From: Osmia lignaria lignaria
Lineage: Eukaryota > Arthropoda > Insecta > Hymenoptera > Megachilidae
Assembly (NCBI RefSeq): GCF_051020975.1
Contig: NW_027478159.1
Location: 4,046,501 to 4,110,500 of the forward strand
Direction of reading: 5' to 3'
DNA length: 64,000 nucleotides
Part shown: piece by piece, positions 22,405 through 34,600 of the stretch
How the letters are laid out: every line of letters starts with the position of its first letter
How positions within the stretch are numbered: the stretch's first letter is position 1
Program-made: the position numbers and the translations under genes
The notes under the pieces: model-generated
Database searches by the model: none
What the model saw: the letters and a program-made list of their open reading frames with translations, nothing else
Told to the model about the DNA's origin: nothing

Positions 22405-23580
22405 TCTCGGAAACGATGCCAGTTATGGGAAAATGTTAAGAGACCTTTTTTGTAGAGAATTAAGTTTCCTACTTTTTATGTTCTATGATATTTTTTGATC
22501 AGATGCGTAGTTCTCGAGATATATCAAGATATTTAAAAGTTCCGAAGCCGCACCAACATAATAGAGATACAGAAACACCGTGGCCCCTTTCTTTGCGATA
22601 ACTCTGCACTATTGCGAGCTGCAAATGCCACTTCCAGCTTAGCTGTGCAGAAGAAGAACAACAAGAAGAAGAAATATCTCGAAATATGTCCGTCAGGCCC
22701 CTTCCCTTGAGATAAATCTGCAAATATCTCGGAAACGAAGCGAGCTATGGCAAAATGTTAAGAGACCTTTTTTGTAGAGAATTAAGTTTCCTACTTTTTA
22801 TGTTCTATGATATTTTTCGATCAGAGGCGTAGTTCTCGAGATATATCAAGATATTTAAAAGTTCCGAAGCCGCACCAACATAATAGATACAGAAACACCG
22901 TGGCCCCTCTCTTTGAGATAACTCTGCATGATTGCGAGCTGGAAATGCCACTTCCAGTTTAGCTGTGCAGAAGAAGAACAACAAGAAGAAGAAATATCTC
23001 GAAATATGTCCGTCAGGACCCTTCCCTTGAGATAAATCTGCAAATATCTCGGAAACGAAGCGAGCTATTGCAAAACGTTAAAAGACCTTTTTTGTAGAGA
23101 TTTAAGTTTTCTACTTTTTATGTTCTATGATATTTTTTGATCAGATGCGTAGTTCTCGAGATATATCAAGATATTTAAAAGCTCCGAAGCTGCACCAACA
23201 TAATAGAGGTACAGAAACACCGTGGCCCCTTTCTTTGAGATAACTCTGCACTATTGCGAGCTGCAAATGCCACTTCCAGCTTAGCTGTGCAGAAGAAGAA
23301 CAACAAGAATAAGAAATATTTAGAAATATGTCCGTCAGGCCCCTTCCCTTGAGATAAATCTGCAAATATCTCGGAAACGAAGCGAGCTACCGCAAAATGT
23401 TAAGAGACCTTTTTTGTAGAGAATTATGTTTCCTACAATTTAGGTTCTCTGATATTTTTTGATCAGAAGCGTAGTTTTCGAGATATATCGAGATATTTAA
23501 AAGTTCCGAAGCCGCACCAACATAATAGAGATACAGAAACACCGTGGCCCCTTTCTTTGAGATAACTCTGCACTATTGCG
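22405..23580. repeat. 1,286-bp offset duplication, copy 1
   Basis: About 1.18 kb matches 23,691-24,866 with only a couple of base changes (for example AGTTTAGCT against AGTTCAGCT, and CTACCGC against CTACGGC). Shared rare markers are GATGCCAGTTATGGG, TTTGCGATAAC, TTTTTCGATCAGAGG, the 2-bp deletion near 22,886, CTGCATGATTGC, ATTGCAAAACGTTAAAAG, GAGATTTAAGTTTTC and AGAAATATTTAGAAAT. Confidence 0.93.
22880..22895. other. 2-bp deletion in a monomer (first copy)
   Basis: The sequence reads ATAATAGATACAG where other monomers read ATAATAGAGATACAG, so one GA is lost from a GAGA run. The register shifts by two bases. An identical deletion lies 1,286 bp downstream, so it was copied rather than made twice. 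Confidence 0.9.
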
Positions 23581-23690
23581 AGCTGCAAATGCCACTTCCA
23601 GCTTAGCTGTGCAGAAGAAGAACAACAAGAAGAAGAAATATCTCGAAATATGTCCGTCAGGCCCCTTCCCTTGAGATAAATCTGCAAATA

Positions 23691-24866
23691 TCTCGGAAAC
23701 GATGCCAGTTATGGGAAAATGTTAAGAGACCTTTTTTGTAGAGAATTAAGTTTCCTACTTTTTATGTTCTATGATATTTTTTGATCAGATGCGTAGTTCT
23801 CGAGATATATCAAGATATTTAAAAGTTCCGAAGCCGCACCAACATAATAGAGATACAGAAACACCGTGGCCCCTTTCTTTGCGATAACTCTGCACTATTG
23901 CGAGCTGCAAATGCCACTTCCAGCTTAGCTGTGCAGAAGAAGAACAACAAGAAGAAGAAATATCTCGAAATATGTCCGTCAGGCCCCTTCCCTTGAGATA
24001 AATCTGCAAATATCTCGGAAACGAAGCGAGCTATGGCAAAATGTTAAGAGACCTTTTTTGTAGAGAATTAAGTTTCCTACTTTTTATGTTCTATGATATT
24101 TTTCGATCAGAGGCGTAGTTCTCGAGATATATCAAGATATTTAAAAGTTCCGAAGCCGCACCAACATAATAGATACAGAAACACCGTGGCCCCTCTCTTT
24201 GAGATAACTCTGCATGATTGCGAGCTGGAAATGCCACTTCCAGTTCAGCTGTGCAGAAGAAGAACAACAAGAAGAAGAAATATCTCGAAATATGTCCGTC
24301 AGGACCCTTCCCTTGAGATAAATCTGCAAATATCTCGGAAACGAAGCGAGCTATTGCAAAACGTTAAAAGACCTTTTTTGTAGAGATTTAAGTTTTCTAC
24401 TTTTTATGTTCTATGATATTTTTTGATCAGATGCGTAGTTCTCGAGATATATCAAGATATTTAAAAGCTCCGAAGCTGCACCAACATAATAGAGGTACAG
24501 AAACACCGTGGCCCCTTTCTTTGAGATAACTCTGCACTATTGCGAGCTGCAAATGCCACTTCCAGCTTAGCTGTGCAGAAGAAGAACAACAAGAATAAGA
24601 AATATTTAGAAATATGTCCGTCAGGCCCCTTCCCTTGAGATAAATCTGCAAATATCTCGGAAACGAAGCGAGCTACGGCAAAATGTTAAGAGACCTTTTT
24701 TGTAGAGAATTATGTTTCCTACAATTTAGGTTCTCTGATATTTTTTGATCAGAAGCGTAGTTTTCGAGATATATCGAGATATTTAAAAGTTCCGAAGCCG
24801 CACCAACATAATAGAGATACAGAAACACCGTGGCCCCTTTCTTTGAGATAACTCTGCACTATTGCG
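23691..24866. repeat. 1,286-bp offset duplication, copy 2
   Basis: This is the partner of 22,405-23,580. The offset is four monomers minus two bases because the duplicated unit includes the 2-bp deletion (again ATAATAGATACAG, near 24,170). The similarity breaks near 24,867, where this copy enters a GCGACCTGC monomer. Confidence 0.93.
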
Positions 24867-26270
24867 ACCTGCAAATGCCACTTCCAGCTTAGCTGTGCAG
24901 AAGAGGAACAACAAGAAGAAGAAATATCTCGGAATATGTCCGTCAGGCCCCTTCCATTGAGCTAAATCTGCAAATATCTCGGAAAGGAAGCGAGCTATGG
25001 CAAAATGTTAAGAGACCTTTTTTGTAGAGAATTAAGTTTTCTACTTTTTATGTTCTATGATATTTTTTGATCAGATGCGTAGTTCTCGAGATATATCAAG
25101 ATATTTAAAAGCTCCGAAGCTGCACCAACATAATAGAGGTTCAGAAACACCGTGGCCCCTTTCTTTGAGATAACTCTGCACTATTGCGAGCTGCAAATGC
25201 CACTTCCAGCTTAGCTGTGCAGAAGAAGAACAACAAGAATAAGAAATATTTCGAAATATGTCCGTCAGGCCCCTTCCCTTGAGATAAATCTGCAAATATC
25301 TCGGAAACGAAGCGAGCTACGGCAAAATGTTAAGAGACCTTTTTTGTAGAAAATTAGGTTTCCTACTTTTTATGTTCTATGATATTTTTTGAACAGATGC
25401 GTAGTTCTCGAGATATATCAAGATATTTAAAAGTTCCGAAGCCGCACCAACATAATAGGGATGCAGAAACACCGTGGCCCCTTTCTTTGAGATAACTCTG
25501 CACTATTGCGAGCTGTAAATGCCACTTCCAGCTTAGCTGTGCAGAAGAAGAACAACAAGAAGAAGACATATCTCGAAATATGTCCGTCAGGCCCCTTCCC
25601 TTGAGATAAATCTGCAAATATCTCGGAAACGAAGCGAGCTATGGCAAAATGTTAAGAGACCTTTTTTGTAGAGAATTAAGTTTCCTACTTTTTATGTTCT
25701 ATGATATTTTTTGATCAGATCCGTAGTTCTCGAGATATATCAAGATATTTAAAAGTTCCGAAGCCGCACCAACATAATAGAGATACAGAAACACCGTGGC
25801 CCCTTTCTTCGAGATAACTCTGCACTATTGCGAGCTGCAAATGCCACTTCCAGCTTAGCTGTGCAGAGGAAGAACAACAAGAAGAAGAAATATCTCGAAA
25901 TATGTCCGTCAGGCCAGTTCCTTTGAGCTGAATCTGCAAATATCTCGGAAACGAAGCGAGCTATGGCAAAATGTTAAGAGACCTTTTTTGTAGAGAATTA
26001 TGTTTCCTACAATTTATGTTCTATGATATTTTTTGATCAGAAGCGTAGTTTTCGAGATATATCAAGATATTTAAAAGTTCCGAAGCCGCACCAACATAAT
26101 AGAGATACAGAAACACCGTGGCTCCTCTCTTTGAGATAACTCTGCACTATTGCGAGCTGGAAATGCCACTTCCAGTTTAGCTGTGCAGAAGAAGAACAAC
26201 AAGAAGAAGAAATATCTCGAAATATGTCCGTCAGGCCCCTTCCCTTGAGATAAATCTGCAAATATCTCGG
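24867..26270. repeat. transition segment between regional subfamilies
   Basis: This part runs from the CTCCGAAGCTGC/AGAATAAGAAATATTTCG monomers, shared with 16.1 and 21.9 kb, into a block where Q-type monomers reappear (first at about 25,911-25,930). GACATATCTCG, a variant of GAAATATCTCG, appears at 25,566 and then recurs at 26,851, 29,106, 31,038, 33,938 and later. Confidence 0.75.
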
Positions 26271-29200
26271 AAACGAAGCGAGCTATGGTAAAATGTTAAG
26301 AGACCTTTTTTGTAGAGAATCAAGTTTCCTACTTTTTATGTTCTATGATATTTTTTGATCAGAAGCGTAGTTTTCGAGATATATCGAGATATTTAAAAGT
26401 TCCGAAGCCGCACCAACATAATAGGGATGCAGAAACACCGTGGCCCCTTTCTTTGAGATAACTCTGCACTAGTGCGAGCCGCAAATGCCACTTCCAGCTT
26501 AGCTGTGCAGAAGGAGAACAACAAGAAGAAGAAATATCTCGAAATATGTCCGTTAGGCCCCTTCCCTTGAGATAAATCTGCAAATATCTCGGAAACGAAG
26601 CGAGCTATGGCAAAATGTTAAGAGACCTTTTTTGTAGAGAATTAAGTTTCCTACTTTTCATGTTCTATGATATTTTTTGATCAGATGCGTAGTTCGCGAG
26701 ATATATCAAGATATTTAAAAGTTCCGAAGCCGCACCAACATAATAGAGATACAGAAACACCGTGGCCCCTTTCTTTGAGATAACTCTGCACTATTGCGAG
26801 CTGTAAATGCCACTTCCAGCTTAGCTGTGCAGAAGAAGAAGAACAAGAAGAAGACATATCTCGAAATATGTCCGTCAGGCCCCTTCCCTTGAGATAAATC
26901 TGCAAATATCTCGGAAACGAAGCGAGCTATGGCAAAATGTTAAGAGACCCTTTTTGTAGAGAATTAAGTTTCCTACTTTTCATGTTCTATGATATTTTTT
27001 GATCAGATCCGTAGTTCTCGAGATATATCAAGATATTTAAAAGTTCCGAAGCCGCACCAACATAATAGAGATACAGAAACACCGTGGCCCCTTTCTTTGA
27101 GATAACTCTGCAGTATTGCGAGCTGCAAATGCCACTTCCAGCTTAGCTGTGCAGAGGAAGAACAACAAGAAGAAGAAATATCTCGAAATATGTCCGTCAG
27201 GCCAGTTCCTTTGAGCTGAATCTGCAAATATCTCGGAAACGAAGCGAGCTATGGCAAAATGTTAAGAGACGATTTTTGTAGAGAATTATGTTTCCTACAA
27301 TTTATGTTCTATGATATTTTTTGATCAGAAGCGTAGTTTTCGAGATATATCGAGATATTTAAAAGTTCCGAAGCCGCACCAACATAATAGGGATACAGAA
27401 ACACCGTGGCCCCTTTCTTTGAGATAACTCTGCACTAGTGCGAGCCGCAAATGCCACTTCCTGCTTAGCTGTGCAGAAGAAGAACAACAAGAAGAAGAAA
27501 TATCTCGAAATATGTCCCTCAGGCCCCTTCCCTTGAGATAAATCTGCAAATATCTCGGAAACGAAGCGAGCTATGGCAAAATGTTAAGAGACCTTTTTTG
27601 TAGAGAATTAAGTTTCCTACTTTTTATGTTCTATGATATTTTTTGATCAGATGCGTAGTTCTCGAGATATATCAAGATATTTAAAAGTTCCGAAGCCGCA
27701 CCAACATAATAGAGATACAGAAACACCGTGGCCCCTTTCTTTGAGATAACTCTGCAGTATTGCGAGCTGTAAATGCCACTTCCAGCTTAGCTGTGCAGGA
27801 GAAGAACAACAAGAAGAAGAAATATCTCGAAATATGTCCGTCAGGCCCCTTCCCTTGAGATAAATCTGCAAATATCTCGGAAACGAAGCGAGCTATGGCA
27901 AAATGTTGAGAGACCTTTTTTGTAGAGAATTAAGTTTCCTACTTTTTATGTTCTATGATATTTTTTGATCAGATGCGTAGTTCTCGAGATATATCAAGAT
28001 ATTTAAAAGTTCCGAAGCCGCACCAACATAATAGAGATACAGAAACACCGTGGCCCCTCTCTTTGAGATAACTCTGCACTATTGCGAGCTGGAAATGCCA
28101 CTTCCAGTTTAGCTGTGCAGAAGAAGAACAACAAGAAGAAGAAATATCTCGAAATATGTCCGTCAGGCCCCTTCCCTTGAGATAAATCTGCAAATATCTC
28201 GGAAACGAAGCGAGCTATGGCAAAATCTTAAGAGACCTTTTTTGTAGAGAATTATGTTTCCTACAATTTATGTTCTATGATATCTTTTGATCAGAAGCGT
28301 AGTTTTCGAGATATATCGAGATATTTAAAAGTTCCGAAGCCGCACCAACATAATAGAGATACAGAAACACCGTGGCCCCTTTCTTTGAGATAACTCTGCA
28401 CTAGTGCGAGCCGCAAATGCCACTTCCAGCTTAGCTGTGCAGAAGAAGAACAACAAGAAGAAGAAATATCTCGAAATATGTCCGTCAGGCCCCTTCCCTT
28501 GAGATAAATCTGCAAATATCTCGGAAACGAAGCGAGCTATGGTAAAATGTTAAGAGACCTTTTTTGTAGAGAATCAAGTTTCCTACTTTTTATGTTCTAT
28601 GATATTTTTTGATCAGAAGCGTAGTTTTCGAGACATATCGAGATATTTAAAAGTTCCGAAGCCGCACCAACATAATAGGGATGCAGAAACACCGTGGCCC
28701 CTTTCTTTGAGATAACTCTGCACTAGTGCGAGCCGCAAATGCCACTTCCAGCTTAGCTGTGCAGAAGAAGAACAACAAGAAGAAGAAATATCTCGAAATA
28801 TGTCCGTTAGGCCCCTTCCCTTGAGATAAATCTGCAAATATCTCGGAAACGAAGCGAGCTATGGCAAAATGTTAAGAGACCTTTTTTGTAGAGAATTAAG
28901 TTTCCTACTTTTCATGTTCTATGATATTTTTTGATCAGATGCGTAGTTCGCGAGATATATCAAGATATTTAAAAGTTCCGAAGCCGCACCAACATAATAG
29001 AGATACAGAAACACCGTGGCCCCTTTCTTTGAGATAACTCTGCACTATTGCGAGCTGTAAATCCCACTTCCAGCTTAGCTGTGCAGAAGAAGAAGAACAA
29101 GAAGAAGACATATCTCGAAATATGTCCGTCAGGCCCCTTCCCTTGAGATAAATCTGCAAATATCTCGGAAACGAAGCGAGCTATGGCAAAATGTTAAGAG

Positions 29201-29490
29201 ACCCTTTTTGTAGAGAATTAAGTTTCCTACTTTTTATGTTCTATGATATTTTTTGATCAGATGCGTAGTTCTCGAGATATATCAAGATATTTAAAAGTTC
29301 CGAAGCCGCACCAACATAATAGAGATACAGAAACACCGTGGCCCCTTTCTTTGAGATAACTCTGCACTATTGCGAGCTGCAAATGCCACTTCCAGCTTAG
29401 CTGTGCAGAGGAAGAACAACAAGAAGAAGAAATATCTCGAAATATGTCCGTCAGGCCAGTTCCTTTGAGCTGAATCTGCAAATATCTCGG
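26271..29490. repeat. 7-monomer higher-order repeat (2,254 bp)
   Basis: 26,287-27,240 recurs at 28,541-29,494. Shared markers are TATGGTAAAATG, GAATCAAGTTTCC, GGGATGCAG, GTCCGTTAGG, GTTCGCGAG, GAAGAAGAACAAGAAG and GACCCTTTTTG, followed by a Q-type monomer. Differences are single bases (AGACATATCG near 28,632; AATCCCACTT near 29,061; GATCCG near 27,007). The K-type monomer with GATGCAG/GTTAGG recurs again at about 29,590-29,810. Confidence 0.9.
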
Positions 29491-31689
29491 AAACGAAGCG
29501 AGCTATGGCAAAATGTTAAGAGACGTTTTTTGTAGAGAATTATGTTTCCTACAATTTATGTTCTATGATATTTTTTGATCAGAAGCGTAGTTTTCGAGAT
29601 ATATCGAGATATTTAAAAGTTCCGAAGCCGCACCAACATAATAGGGATGCAGAAACACCGTGGCCCCTTTCTTTGAGATAACTCTGCACTAGTGCGAGCC
29701 GCAAATGCCACTTCCAGCTTAGCTGTGCAGAAGAAGAACAACAAGAAGAAGAAATATCTCGAAATATGTCCGTTAGGCCCCTTCCCTTGAGATAAATCTG
29801 CAAATATCTCGGAAACGAAGCGAGCTATGGCAAAATGTTAAGAGACCTTTTTTGTAGAGAATTAAGTTTCCTACTTTTCATGTTCTATGATATTTTTTGA
29901 TCAGATGCGTAGTTCGCGAGATATATCAAGATATTTAAAAGTTCCGAAGCCGCACCAACATATTAGAGATACAGAAACACCGTGGCCCCTTTCTTTGAGA
30001 TAACTCTGCACTATTGCGAGCTGTAAATGCCACTTCCAGCTTAGCTGTGCAGAAGAAGAACAACAAGAAGAAGAAATATCTCGAAATATGTCCGTCAGGC
30101 CCCTTCCCTTGAGATAAATCTGCAAATATCTCGGAAACGAAGCGAGCTATGGCAAAATGTTAAGAGACGTTTTTTGTAGAGTATTATGTTTCCTACAATT
30201 TATGTTCTATGATATTTTTTGATCAGAAGCGTAGTTTTCGAGATATATCGAGATATTTAAAAGTTCCGAAGCCGCAACAACATAATAGGGATACAGAAAC
30301 ACCGTGGCCCCTTTCTTTGAGATAACTCTGCACTAGTGCGAGCCGCAAATGCCACTTCCACCTTAGCTGTGCAGAAGAAGGACAACAAGAAGAAGGAATA
30401 TCTCGAAATATGTCCGTCAGGCCCCTTCCCTTGAGATAAATCTGCAAATATCTCGGAAACGAAGCGAGCTATGGCAAAATGTTAGGAGACCTTTTTTGTA
30501 GAGAATTATGTTTCCTACAATTTATGTTCTATGATATTTTTTGATCAGAAGCGTAGTTTTCGAGATATATCGAGATATTTAAAAGTTCCGAAGCCGCACC
30601 AACATAATAGGGATACAGAAACACCGTGGCCCCTTTCTTTGAGATAACTCTGCACTATTGCGAGCTGTCAATGCCACTTCCAGCTTAGCTGTGCAGAAGA
30701 AGAACAACAAGAAGAAGAAATATCTCGAAATATGTCCGTCAGGCCCCTTCCCTTGAGATATATCTGCAAATATCTCGGAAACGAAGCGAGCTATGGCAAA
30801 ATGTTAAGAGACCTTTTTTGTAGAGAATTATGTTTCGTACAATTTATGTTCTATGATATTTTTTGGTGAGAAGCGTAGTTTTCGAGATATATCGAGATAT
30901 TTAAAAGTTCCAAAGCCGCACCAACATAATAGAGATACAGAAACAGCGTGGCCCCTTTCTTTGAGATAACTCTGCACTATTGCGAGCTGTAAATGCCACT
31001 TCCAGCTTAGCTGTGCAGAAGAAGAACAACAAGAAGAAGACATATCTCGAAATATGTCCGTCAGGCCCCTTCCCTTGAGATATATCTGCAAATATCTCGG
31101 AAACGAAGCGAGCTATGGCAAAATGTTAAGAGACCTTTTTTGTAGAGAATTATGTTTCCTACAATTTATGTTCTATGATATTTTTTGATCAGATGCGTAG
31201 TTTTCGAGATATATCGAGATATTTAAAAGTTCCGAAGCCGCACCAACATAATAGGGATACAGAAACACCGTGGCCCCTTTCGTTGAGATAACTCTGCAGT
31301 AGTGCGAGCCGCAAATGCCACTTCCAGCTTAGCTGTGCAGAAGAAGAACAACAAGAAGAAGAAATATCTCGAAATATGTCCGTCAGGCCCCTTCCCTTGA
31401 GATAAATCTGCAAATATCTCGGAAACGAAGCGAGCTATGGCAAAATGTTAAGAGACGTTTTTTGTAGAGAATTATGTTTCCTACAATTTATGTTCCATGA
31501 TATTTTTTGATCAGAAGCGTAGTTTTCGAGATATATCGAGATATTTAAAAGTTCCGAAGCCGCACCAACATAATAGGGATACAGAAACACCGTGGCCCCT
31601 TTCTTTGAGATAACTCTGCACTAGTGCGAGCCGCAAATGCCACTTCCAGCTTAGCTGTGCAGAAGAAGAACAACAAGAAGAAGAAGTAT
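29491..31689. repeat. source block for the 6,440-bp (20-monomer) repeat
   Basis: About 29,830-31,034 recurs at 36,270-37,474. Shared private markers are ACATATTAGAG (29,960/36,400), GAGTATTATG (30,180/36,620), CCGCAACAAC (30,274/36,714), CACTTCCACCTTAG with AAGGACAAC (30,355/36,795), TGTTAGGAGACC (30,481), CTGTCAATGCC (30,666) and AACAGCGTGG (30,944/37,384). Confidence 0.92.
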
Positions 31690-34600
31690 CTCGAAATATG
31701 TCCGCCAGGCCCCTTCCCTTGAGATAAATCTGCAAATATCTCGGAAACGAAGAGAGCTATGGCCAATTGTTAAGAGACCTTTTTTGTAGAGAATTAAGTT
31801 TCCTACTTTTTATGTTCTATGATATTTTTTGATCAGATGCGTAGTTCTCGAGATATATCAAGATATTTAAAAGTTCCGAAGCCGCACCAACATAATAGAG
31901 ATACAGAAACACCGTGGCCCCTTTCTTTGAGATATCTCTGCACTATTGCGAGCTGTAAATGCCACTTCCAGCTTAGCTGTGCAGAAGAAGAACAACAAGA
32001 AGAAGAAATATCTCGAAATATGTCCGTCAGGCCCCTTCCCTTGAGATATATCTGCAAATATCTCGGAAACGAAGCGAGCTATGGCAAAATGTTAAGAGCC
32101 CTTTTTTGTAGAGAATTATGTTTCGTACAATTTATGTTCTATGATATTTTTTGGTGAGAAGCGTAGTTTTCGAGATATATCGAGATATTTAAAAGTTCCA
32201 AAGCCGCACCAACATAATAGAGATACAGAAACACCGTGGCCCCTTTCTTTGAGATAACTCTGCACTAGTGCGAGTCGCAAATGCCACTTTCAGCTTAGCT
32301 GTGCAGAAGAAGAACAACAAGAAGAAGAAATATCTCGAAATATGTCCGTCAGGCCCCTTCCCTTGAGATAAATCTGCAAATATCTCGGAAACGAAGCGAG
32401 CTATGGCAAAATGTTGAGAGACCTTTTTTGTAGAGAATTAAGTTTCCTACGTTTTATGTTCTATGATATTTTTTGATCAGATGCGTAGTTCTCGAGATAT
32501 ATCAAGATATTTAAAAGTTCCGAAGCCGCACCAACATAATAGAGATACAGAAACACCGTGGCCCCTTTCTTTGAGATAACTCTGCACTATTGCGAGCTGC
32601 AAATGCCACTTCCAGCTTAGCTGTGCAGAAGAAGAACATCAAGAAGAAGAAATATCTCGAAATATGTCCGTCAGGCCCCTTCCCTTGAGATAAATCTGCA
32701 AATATCTCGGAAACGAAGAGAGCTATGGCAAAATGTTAAGAGACCTTTTTTGTAGAGAATTAAGTTTCCTACTTTTTATGTTCTATGATATTTTTTGATC
32801 TGATGCGTAGTTCTCGAGATATATCAAGATATTTAAAAGTTCCAAAGCCGCACCAACATAATAGAGATACAGAAACACCGTGGCCCCTTTCTTTGAGATA
32901 ACTCTGCACTATTGCGAGCTGCAAATGCCACTTCCAGCTTAGCTGTGCAGAAGAAGAACATCAAGAAGAAGAAGTATCTCGAAATATGTCCGTCAGGCCC
33001 CTTCCCTTGAGATATATCTGCAAATATCTCGGAAACGAAGAGAGCTATGGCAAAATGTTAAGAGACCTTTTTTGTAGAGAATTAAGTTTCCTACTTTTTA
33101 TGTTCTATGATATTTTTTGATCAGAAGCGTAGTTTTCGAGATATATCGAGATATTTAAAAGTTACAAAGCCGCACCAACATAATAGAGATACAGAAACAC
33201 CGTGGCCCCTTTCTTTGAGATAACTCTGCACTATTGCGAGCTGCAAATGCCACTTCCAGCTTAGCTGTGCAGAGGAAGAACAACAAGAAGAAGAAATATC
33301 TCGAAATATGTCCGTCAGGCCAGTTCCTTTGAGCTGAATCTGCAAATATCTCGGAAACGAAGCGAGCTATGGCAAAATGTTAAGAGACGTTTTTTGTAGA
33401 GAATTATGTTTCCTACAATTTATGTTCTATGATATTTTTTGATCAGAAGCGTAGTTTCCGAGATGTATCGAGATATTTAAAAGTTCCGAAGCCGCACCAA
33501 CATAATAGGGATACAGAAACACCGTGGCCCCTTTCTTTGAGATAACTCTGCAGTATTGCGAGCTGTAAATGCCACTTCCAGCTTAGCTGTGCAGAAGAAG
33601 AACAACAAGAAGAAGAAATATCTCGAAATATGTCCGTCAGGCCCCTTCCCTTGAGATATATCTGCAAATATCTCGGAAACGAAGCGAGCTATGGCAAAAT
33701 GTTAAGGGACCTTTTTTGTAGAGAATTAAGTTTCCTACTTTTTATGTTCTATGATATTTTTTGATCAGATGCGTAGTTCTCGAGATATATCAAGATATTT
33801 AAAAGTTCCGAAGCCGCACCAACATAATAGAGATACAGAAACACCGTGGCCCCTTTCTTTGAGATAACTCTGCACTATTGCGAGCTGTAAATGCCACTTC
33901 CAGCTTAGCTGTGCAGAAGAAGAACAACAAGAAGAAGACATATCTCGAAATATGTCCGTCAGGCCCCTTCCCTTGAGATATATCTGCAAATATCTCGGAA
34001 ACGAAGCGAGCTATGGCAAAATGTTAAGAGACCTTTTTTGTAGAGAATTATGTTTCCTACAATTTATGTTCTATGATATTTTTTGATCAGATGCGTAGTT
34101 TTCGAGATATATCGAGATATTTAAAAGTTCCGAAGCCGCACCAACATAATTGAGATACAGAAACACCGTGGCCCCTTTCGTTGAGATAACTCTGCAGTAG
34201 TGCGAGCCGCAAATGCCACTTCCAGCTTAGCTGTGCAGAAGAAGAACAACAAGAAGAAGAAATATCTCGAAATATGTCCGTCAGGCCCCTTCCCTTGAGA
34301 TAAATCTGCAAATATCTCGGAAACGAAGCGAGCTATGGCAAAATGTTAAGAGACGTTTTTTGTAGAGGATTATGTTTTCTACAATTTATGTTCTATGATA
34401 TTTTTTGATCAGAAGCGTAGTTTTCGAGATATATCGAGATATTTAAAAGTTCCGAAGCCGCACCAACATAATAGGGATACAGAAACACCGTGGCCCCTTT
34501 CTTTGAGATAACTCTGCACTAGTGCGAGCCGCAAATGCCACTTCCAGCTTAGCTGTGCAGAAGAAGAACAACAAGAAGAAGAAGTATCTCGAAATATGTC

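Noticed and set aside
24093..24383. 96-codon plus-strand frame
   Set aside because: It is opened by the 2-bp deletion near 24,170 that changes frame inside one monomer; no domain and no independent support.
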